DNA of 27,681 bases, from NCBI GenBank assembly GCA_004560305.1, contig SFVI01000018.1, positions 1 through 27,681 of the forward strand, in the 5' to 3' direction. This DNA is from a bacterium (GTDB lineage: Bacteria > Bacillota > Clostridia > Oscillospirales > Oscillospiraceae). The position numbers and the translations under genes were made by a program. Position 1 is the stretch's first letter. Each line of letters starts with the position of its first letter. The notes below the pieces were generated by a model, which did no database searches, had not been told where the DNA came from, and was given only the letters and a program-made list of their open reading frames with translations. Shown one piece after another: positions 23,693 through 27,681 of this stretch.

Positions 23693-24061
23693 ATGGATTT
23701 TTTGATGTATACCAAGACGTTTCTGATCGGCGGGTTGCTGTGTCTGGTGGGCCAGGTGCTGATCGACTACACCAAGCTGACCCCGGCGCGAATTCTGACC
23801 ATGTATGTGGTGGCGGGGGTGGTGCTGTCAGCCCTGGGCCTGTATCAGCCTTTGGCGGACTGGGCCGGGGCGGGAGCCTCGGTACCGCTGACCGGCTTCG
23901 GCCACGCGCTGGCTAAGGGCGTCCGCCAGGCAGTGGCGGAGAAGGGCCTGCTGGGGGTGTTCACCGGGGGCTTTACCGCAGCGGCAGCCGGGCTATGCGC
24001 GGCGGTGTTCTTCGGTCTGATCGTGGCGCTGGTGTTCAAGCCCCGGGATAAGGGAAAATAA
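23693..24061 (+). CDS. spoVAE: stage V sporulation protein AE
   Basis: A 122-residue integral membrane protein of the SpoVA dipicolinate channel. It has about four hydrophobic segments: TFLIGGLLCLVGQVLI, ILTMYVVAGVVLSALGLY, a stretch with PLTGFGHALAKGV, and GLCAAVFFGLIVALVF before the basic tail KPRDKGK. LTPARILT, GAGASVPLTGFG and GLLGVFTGGFTAAAAG are family landmarks. The start is ATG 23693; GTG 23687 is possible, as AAAGG lies closer to it. It follows spoVAD within a few bases and is translationally coupled to it. Confidence 0.9.
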   Translation: MDFLMYTKTFLIGGLLCLVGQVLIDYTKLTPARILTMYVVAGVVLSALGLYQPLADWAGAGASVPLTGFGHALAKGVRQAVAEKGLLGVFTGGFTAAAAGLCAAVFFGLIVALVFKPRDKGK

Positions 24062-24064
24062 AAG

Positions 24065-24101
24065 CTCCCCGGGCTGCCCTTGGGAAAGGGGGCCCGGGGA
24101 G
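24065..24101 (+). terminator. GC-rich hairpin after spoVAE
   Basis: CTCCCCGGGC (24065-24074) pairs with GCCCGGGGAG (24092-24101), with an inner CCCT/AGGG extension. It starts 3 bp after the stop codon. There is no T-run, so it may act mainly as mRNA 3' end protection. Confidence 0.6.
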
Positions 24102-24141
24102 ATATTAAGTAATGGCGTCAAAAGAAACTCGCTGCTTTTCG

Positions 24142-24167
24142 CGGACGAGCGATGCTCGCCCCTACGG
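24142..24167. repeat. small palindromic GC-rich element
   Basis: GACGAGC-GAT-GCTCGCC followed by CCTACGG (24142-24167). Palindromes of the form CGAGCNNTGCTCGCCCCTACGG are, from memory, common dispersed intergenic elements in related gut Clostridia. Only one copy is in this window. Confidence 0.4.
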
Positions 24168-24200
24168 TTCTGATGAAGTGCGGTGGGGGGACGAACAAGC

Positions 24201-24230
24201 AAAAGGCCCGGCAGATAGCCGGGCCTTTTT
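24201..24230. terminator. bidirectional terminator between spoVAE and hsp20
   Basis: AAAAGGCCCGGC (24201-24212) pairs perfectly with GCCGGGCCTTTT (24218-24229) around AGATA. T-runs on both strands suit the convergent genes. Confidence 0.85.
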
Positions 24231-24237
24231 AGTTGAC

Positions 24238-24309
24238 ATATTATGGTTTACTTAATTTCATTTACCATAATTCAATTTCCCATAATATGATTTACATATT
24301 ATGGTTTAC
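24238..24309 (-). repeat. 14-15-bp tandem AT-rich repeat, locus 3 (four to five units, opposite strand)
   Basis: Read on the minus strand, successive units are TATGTAAATCATA, TTATGGGAAATTGAA, TTATGGTAAATGAAA and TTAAGTAAACCATAA, then a partial TATG. This is a more diverged array of the same unit as loci 1 and 2. It ends only a few bases from the hsp20 stop. Confidence 0.55.
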
Positions 24310-24314
24310 GGGAA

Positions 24315-24749
24315 TTATTTGATCTCCAGACGGCGGGAAATGGGCAGCAGCTCCTGCTTCTTGGGCATGGTCAGGGTCAGGACACCGTCGGTATAGGCGG
24401 CCTCGATGCCGTCCACGTTGATGCCGGAAACATCAAAGCTGCGGCTGAAGGAACCATAGAAGCGCTCCCGCTTGACGACGTTGTGCTTCTCGTCCTTCTT
24501 CTCCTCGCTGCGCTTGGCGCTGATGGTCAGGACGTCGTTCTCTACGTCGATCTGGATGTCGTCCTTCTTGAAGCCGGGCAGCTCCGCCTCCAGCTTATAG
24601 GCATCGCCGGTATCGATGACATCGGTGCGGAAGCTGGAAACATTGCGGCCATTGCCGAAGAAGCTGCGCTCCAGCTCATCCAACTCGCGGAAGGGATCAA
24701 AGGCGGCAACACTGCGTGCGTGACGGTCAAAAGGAATGAGTTCAAACAT
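24315..24749 (-). CDS. Hsp20/alpha-crystallin small heat-shock protein
   Basis: A 144-residue ATP-independent holdase chaperone. The N-terminal arm MFELIPFDRHARS with FDPFRELDELERSFFG is typical. The alpha-crystallin domain (about 40-132) shows TDVIDTGDAYKLEAELPGF, KKDDIQIDVENDVLTISAKR and the C-terminal AAYTDGVLTLTMPKK signature. The tail LPISRRLEIK is short. The ATG at 24749 has a GGAGGT-type ribosome binding site. A sigma-A promoter lies at 24822-24850 and a perfect CIRCE at 24883-24909, so HrcA control is likely. It ends against an AT-rich repeat array and a bidirectional terminator. Confidence 0.94.
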   Translation of the reverse strand: MFELIPFDRHARSVAAFDPFRELDELERSFFGNGRNVSSFRTDVIDTGDAYKLEAELPGFKKDDIQIDVENDVLTISAKRSEEKKDEKHNVVKRERFYGSFSRSFDVSGINVDGIEAAYTDGVLTLTMPKKQELLPISRRLEIK

Positions 24750-24821
24750 AATCTATACCTCCATCAAATTTTATTCACTGATTTAATTCGGATGAAACTT
24801 TCTTTATCTCGTTTCATCTTG

Positions 24822-24850
24822 TATATAAGATACTGCACAAATATTAACAA
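24822..24850 (-). promoter_or_regulatory. sigma-A promoter for hsp20
   Basis: On the minus strand TTGTTA (24845-24850), 17-bp spacer, TATATA (24822-24827). The start would be near 24815, about 65 nt before the ATG. Notably it lies downstream of the CIRCE element rather than upstream of it. Confidence 0.55.
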
Positions 24851-24878
24851 ATATAGCAGAAGATATGAACAGAACATG

Positions 24879-24913
24879 AATATTAGCACTCGGAAAGTCC
24901 GAGTGCTAATATT
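24879..24913. promoter_or_regulatory. CIRCE operator (HrcA binding site), extended palindrome
   Basis: The core TTAGCACTC (24883-24891), 9 bp, GAGTGCTAA (24901-24909) is a perfect CIRCE. The symmetry extends to 16 bp per arm with only 3 bp (AAG) between, from 24879 to 24913. It lies between the end of the RluA-family gene and hsp20. The long perfect hairpin could also help terminate the upstream gene. Confidence 0.93.
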
Positions 24914-24932
24914 ATTCCCGGTATTCTGTTTT

Positions 24933-25595
24933 TTATTCCGATTCCAAAGCGGTGTCGCCCCCGGAAAGGCAGGAAAAACCGTCCCAGGGAAAGGCTGCCG
25001 GGGGAAGGGCGGTAAAGGACACAGGCTCTTTTGTGGCCGGGTGAGGAAAGGCCAGGCGGCAGGACCAGAGGGCAACGGTACAGCGCCGCTCCCGGCTGCC
25101 GTATTTGCCGTCCCCCAGCAGGGGCATGGCCCGGGAGGCGAACTGGACACGGATCTGGTGGCTGCGGCCGGTATGGAGCGCCACCCGGACCAGGGAGCAC
25201 TCCGGCCCCCGCTCCAACAGGGCGTAGGCCAGCTCCGCCTCCTTGACACCCCGGCGGGGACGCCTGACCACGAAGGACTTATTTTTAGCCGCATCCCGGT
25301 ACAGCAAATCCTTCATGACGCCCCGGGCAGGCTCCGGCCCGCCGGGCACCACGCATAGGTATTCCTTCCCCATCTCCCGCCGGGCCACGGCGGCAGATAG
25401 GGCGGCAGCAGCCTGCCTGGTGCGGGCATAGACCATGAGGCCGCCCACCGCCTGATCCAGCCGGTGGACGCAGAAGACGGAGCCACCCAACTGCCGCTCC
25501 AGCAGCCGGGGCATCCCCTCCCCTTCCGATTCCACCCCTACGGGCTTGATGCAGAGCACAAGGCTGCTGTCCTGATACAGAATGTTGAGGTCCAT
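24933..25595 (-). CDS. RluA-family RNA pseudouridine synthase
   Basis: A 220-residue pseudouridine synthase of the RluA/RsuA group. Catalytic motif VHRLDQAVGGLMVYART has Asp47; KEYLCVV, the GRSHQIRVQFAS motif and GDGKYG follow in family order. It lacks an N-terminal S4 domain and starts directly with LNILYQDSSLVLCIKP, like the short RluA-type enzymes (about 215-230). ATG 25595 is chosen because AGGAGGACACC precedes it; a frame starting at 25616 has no site. The RNA target (rRNA or tRNA position) cannot be told. It ends 20 bp before the CIRCE palindrome. Confidence 0.9.
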   Translation of the reverse strand: MDLNILYQDSSLVLCIKPVGVESEGEGMPRLLERQLGGSVFCVHRLDQAVGGLMVYARTRQAAAALSAAVARREMGKEYLCVVPGGPEPARGVMKDLLYRDAAKNKSFVVRRPRRGVKEAELAYALLERGPECSLVRVALHTGRSHQIRVQFASRAMPLLGDGKYGSRERRCTVALWSCRLAFPHPATKEPVSFTALPPAAFPWDGFSCLSGGDTALESE

Positions 25596-25704
25596 GGTGT
25601 CCTCCTGTTTTCTCAATGTTCATAATTCATTGTATAACTTTCGCAATTCGATTGCAAGCCGCTCCCGCGCTTTGGGGCATTTCGCCGGTGTTTGCTTTGG
25701 CCGA

Positions 25705-25733
25705 TTGACTTCCCGCGTCGCTTTTGCTAGTAT
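25705..25733 (+). promoter_or_regulatory. sigma-A promoter for the Na/Pi cotransporter
   Basis: TTGACT at 25705-25710, 17-bp spacer, TAGTAT at 25728-25733. The start would be about 25740, 60 nt before the coding region. Confidence 0.55.
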
Positions 25734-25784
25734 GATAATTGGTTGAATTTGGCTTTACACTGATTTGACTTTGATTTTACAATT

Positions 25785-25803
25785 AAAGGAGATGAGATAG
25801 CTG
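25785..25803 (+). promoter_or_regulatory. ribosome binding site deciding a CTG start
   Basis: AAAGGAGAT followed after a few bases by CTG at 25801, with 9 bp between GGAG and CTG. In frame, TAG at 25798-25800 blocks any earlier start; ATT 25807 and GTG 25816 are the only alternatives and are too far away. Confidence 0.6.
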
Positions 25804-27555
25804 AGTATTGCCAATGTGATCTCATTGCTGGGCGGTGTGGCCCTGTTCCTGTTCGGCATGAGCCTGATGGGAGACGGCCTGAAAAAAGTGGCCGGCAATA
25901 AGCTGGAGCTGGTGCTCTACCGGCTGTCCGGCACGCCGGTGAAGGGGCTGCTGCTGGGCACCGGCGTGACAGCTGTGATCCAGTCCTCCTCCGCCACGTC
26001 GGTGATGGTGGTGGGTTTTGTGAACTCCGGCATGATGAAGCTGGAGCAGGCCATCGCTATCATTCTGGGCGCACTGATCGGCACCAGCGTCACAGGGTGG
26101 ATCATCTGTCTGTCCAGCCTGGAGGGCGGCGGCTGGGTGTCCCTGCTGTCCACATCCACTATCACGGCGGTGGTGGCGGTAGCGGGTATTATCCTGCGGA
26201 TGTTCACCAGCAAGCAGGTCAACAGGCATCTGGGAGATATTCTGCTGGGCTTTGCGGTGCTGATGTACGGAATGCAGGCCATGAGCGGCGCGGTTGCCCC
26301 TCTGAAGCAGAGCGAGGCCTTCATCAGCATCCTCACCTCCTTCTCCAATCCCCTGCTGGGCATCCTGGTGGGCGCAGCCTTCACCAGTATTTTGCAGAGC
26401 GCCTCCGCCGCGGTGGGTATTCTGCAGGCCCTGTCCATGACCGGGGCGGTGAACTTCTCCGTAGCCTACCCCATCATTCTGGGTATCGCCATCGGCGCGG
26501 CGGTGCCGGTGCTGCTGTCCGCCCTGGGGGCCAGGGCGGAGGGCCGGCGCACGGCCCTGGCCTATCTGGTAATTGAGATTCTGGGCGTTATCCTGTGCGG
26601 CGCGGCCTTCTATGGCGGGGATGCGTTTCTGGATTTCGGCATCAAATACAAGGTGATGGACCCGGTGAGCATCGCAGCGGTAAACACCCTGTTCCGGCTG
26701 GTGACGGCCCTGGTGCTGCTTCCCTTTATCAATGGGATGGCGCAGCTGGTGTCCCTCTTTGTGAGGGAGAGCGAGGCGGAGCGGGCGGCCAACGCGGAGT
26801 TTGACCGGCTGGACGAGCGCTTCCTGCTGCACCCGGCCCTGGCGGTGGAGCAGAGCCGCCTGACCGTCATCTCCATGGCCAAGGTGGCCAAGGAGAACAT
26901 TCTGGCAGCGCTGCACCTGCTGCAGGACTACAGCGGGGCGGAGGCCAAACAGGTCGCAGAACGGGAGGAGCTGGTGGACCGCTACGAGGACCGGCTGGGC
27001 ACCTATCTGGTGAAGCTGAACACCCGGGAGCTGAACCAGGAGCAGAACGAAAATGTCTCCAAATTTCTGCACACCCTCAGCGATTTTGAGCGTATCAGCG
27101 ACCACGCGGTGAATCTGGCAGAAACGGCGGAGGAGGTGGACAGCAAAAAAATCATCTTTTCCGACGGGGCCATGCATGAGATCCTGGTGCTGTGCGCCGC
27201 TGTCAGCGAAATTCTGGAGCTGTCCTTCTCCGCCTTTATCGACGAGGACATCAGCAAGGCCTACAAGGTGGAGCCCCTGGAGGAACACATTGACATCCTC
27301 TGCGACGAGATGAAGCTGCGGCACATCGACCGGCTGCAGAACGGGCACTGCTCCCTGTCCCAGGGATTCGTGTTCAACGACCTGCTGACCAACTGCGAGC
27401 GTGTGGCTGACCACTGCTCCAACATTGCCATCGCCATGATCGAGCTGAACGCCGACGCTTATGACACCCACAGCTATGTCATCGACCTGAAGGAGCAGCG
27501 TTCCCACAACTTTGACGCACTCTATGCCCAGTTCGCGGCGAAATACAAAATATAA
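25801..27555 (+). CDS. Na+/phosphate cotransporter (NptA/PNaS family) with PhoU-like domain, probable CTG start
   Basis: A membrane protein of about 584 residues taking up phosphate with sodium. The N-terminal half contains two inverted PNaS repeats with QSSSATSVMVVGF and SILQSASAAVGILQAL, and at least eight hydrophobic segments. The C-terminal part (from about 350) is a helical PhoU-like domain (SKFLHTLSDFERISDHAVNL, NCERVADHCSNIAIAM). The start is unusual. AAAGGAGAT (25785-25793) is ideally placed for CTG 25801, which gives the family-like N-terminus (M)SIANVISLLGG; a TAG precedes it. The next standard start, GTG 25816, is 24 bp from the ribosome binding site and would remove five residues. 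The gene has its own promoter and two hairpins after the stop. Confidence 0.9.
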   Translation: MSIANVISLLGGVALFLFGMSLMGDGLKKVAGNKLELVLYRLSGTPVKGLLLGTGVTAVIQSSSATSVMVVGFVNSGMMKLEQAIAIILGALIGTSVTGWIICLSSLEGGGWVSLLSTSTITAVVAVAGIILRMFTSKQVNRHLGDILLGFAVLMYGMQAMSGAVAPLKQSEAFISILTSFSNPLLGILVGAAFTSILQSASAAVGILQALSMTGAVNFSVAYPIILGIAIGAAVPVLLSALGARAEGRRTALAYLVIEILGVILCGAAFYGGDAFLDFGIKYKVMDPVSIAAVNTLFRLVTALVLLPFINGMAQLVSLFVRESEAERAANAEFDRLDERFLLHPALAVEQSRLTVISMAKVAKENILAALHLLQDYSGAEAKQVAEREELVDRYEDRLGTYLVKLNTRELNQEQNENVSKFLHTLSDFERISDHAVNLAETAEEVDSKKIIFSDGAMHEILVLCAAVSEILELSFSAFIDEDISKAYKVEPLEEHIDILCDEMKLRHIDRLQNGHCSLSQGFVFNDLLTNCERVADHCSNIAIAMIELNADAYDTHSYVIDLKEQRSHNFDALYAQFAAKYKI

Positions 27556-27560
27556 GCCAA

Positions 27561-27584
27561 GAGGAACAGCGTCCGCTGTTCCTC
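27561..27584 (+). terminator. first hairpin after the Na/Pi cotransporter
   Basis: GAGGAACAGC (27561-27570) pairs perfectly with GCTGTTCCTC (27575-27584) around GTCC. No T-run follows directly. Confidence 0.6.
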
Positions 27585-27596
27585 AGCTTGTCAAAT

Positions 27597-27617
27597 AAGT
27601 CCCTGTTGGACTTTTTT
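27597..27617 (+). terminator. intrinsic terminator after the Na/Pi cotransporter
   Basis: AAGTCC (27597-27602), loop CTGTT, GGACTT (27608-27613), then TTTT. The stem is short but has a proper T-run. Confidence 0.6.
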
Positions 27618-27634
27618 GACCGCTTCAACCGCCG

Positions 27635-27659
27635 AGCATTTTGATTTTATCAAAATGCT
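27635..27659. repeat. perfect AT-rich hairpin near the window end
   Basis: AGCATTTTGAT (27635-27645) pairs with ATCAAAATGCT (27649-27659) around TTT. It may be a terminator for a gene beyond the window on the minus strand, or a dispersed palindrome. Confidence 0.5.
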
Positions 27660-27681
27660 GCTTCGCTCGAAAAGCCTTGAT

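Noticed and set aside
25822..27507. Open frame of 561 codons on the minus strand opposite the Na/Pi cotransporter
   Set aside because: Antisense shadow with Gln/His-rich translation, while the plus strand encodes a clear transporter with family motifs.
1..27681. CRISPR array, toxin-antitoxin, phage or transposon genes
   Set aside because: Looked for regularly spaced direct repeats, transposase or integrase motifs and small paired genes; none found. The only tandem repeats are the short AT-rich arrays, which lack spacers.

Overview
The window looks like the chromosome of an anaerobic, endospore-forming member of the Clostridia, most likely an Oscillospiraceae-type gut bacterium. The evidence is GC-rich coding sequence with AT-rich intergenic spacers, strong AGGAGG-type ribosome binding sites, spoVAD/spoVAE, a Trp T-box, a perfect CIRCE operator, an oxygen-sensitive-looking ferredoxin-type aldo/keto reductase, and families I associate with Clostridia (DUF5685, DUF4914). 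The species call is inference.

Left part (1-5653): sugar-acid catabolism. On the minus strand lie a TIM-barrel hydrolase-like gene, mannonate dehydratase (uxuA-like), an aldose-1-epimerase-like gene and the start of a GlcD-type FAD oxidase. On the plus strand lie an enolase-superfamily dehydratase, a small YcxB-like membrane protein and an RraA-like aldolase. The two arms meet head to head near 3129-3134, and both genes touching that point lack their N-termini. This is a rearrangement or assembly breakpoint. A tRNA-Arg(CCG) with encoded CCA and a strong terminator follows on the minus strand.

Middle part (6000-16530): a tight plus-strand operon (ferredoxin-type aldo/keto reductase, ApbE flavin transferase lipoprotein, RecG helicase) converges on a minus-strand set (D-Ala-D-Ala ligase, zinc-ribbon membrane protein, DUF5685 protein, J-domain protein). 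A DUF4914 PEPCK-like P-loop protein (minus) and tRNA pseudouridine synthase TruA (plus) follow.

Right part (16530-27681): a canonical promoter starts a leader of about 390 nt that is rich in stem-loops and ends in an intrinsic terminator 17 nt before potA of a complete potABCD polyamine transporter. I cannot assign this leader to a known RNA class; it is the best candidate here for something undescribed. Next comes a Trp T-box whose downstream trpB2 gene is missing about 155 N-terminal residues, including the PLP lysine region. Then come spoVAD-spoVAE without an adjacent spoVAC, an Hsp20 gene with an extended CIRCE palindrome upstream, an RluA-family pseudouridine synthase, and a Na/Pi cotransporter whose best-supported start codon is CTG.

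Three intergenic regions carry tandem copies of a related 14-15 bp AT-rich unit. No CRISPR array, transposase, integrase or phage gene was seen.
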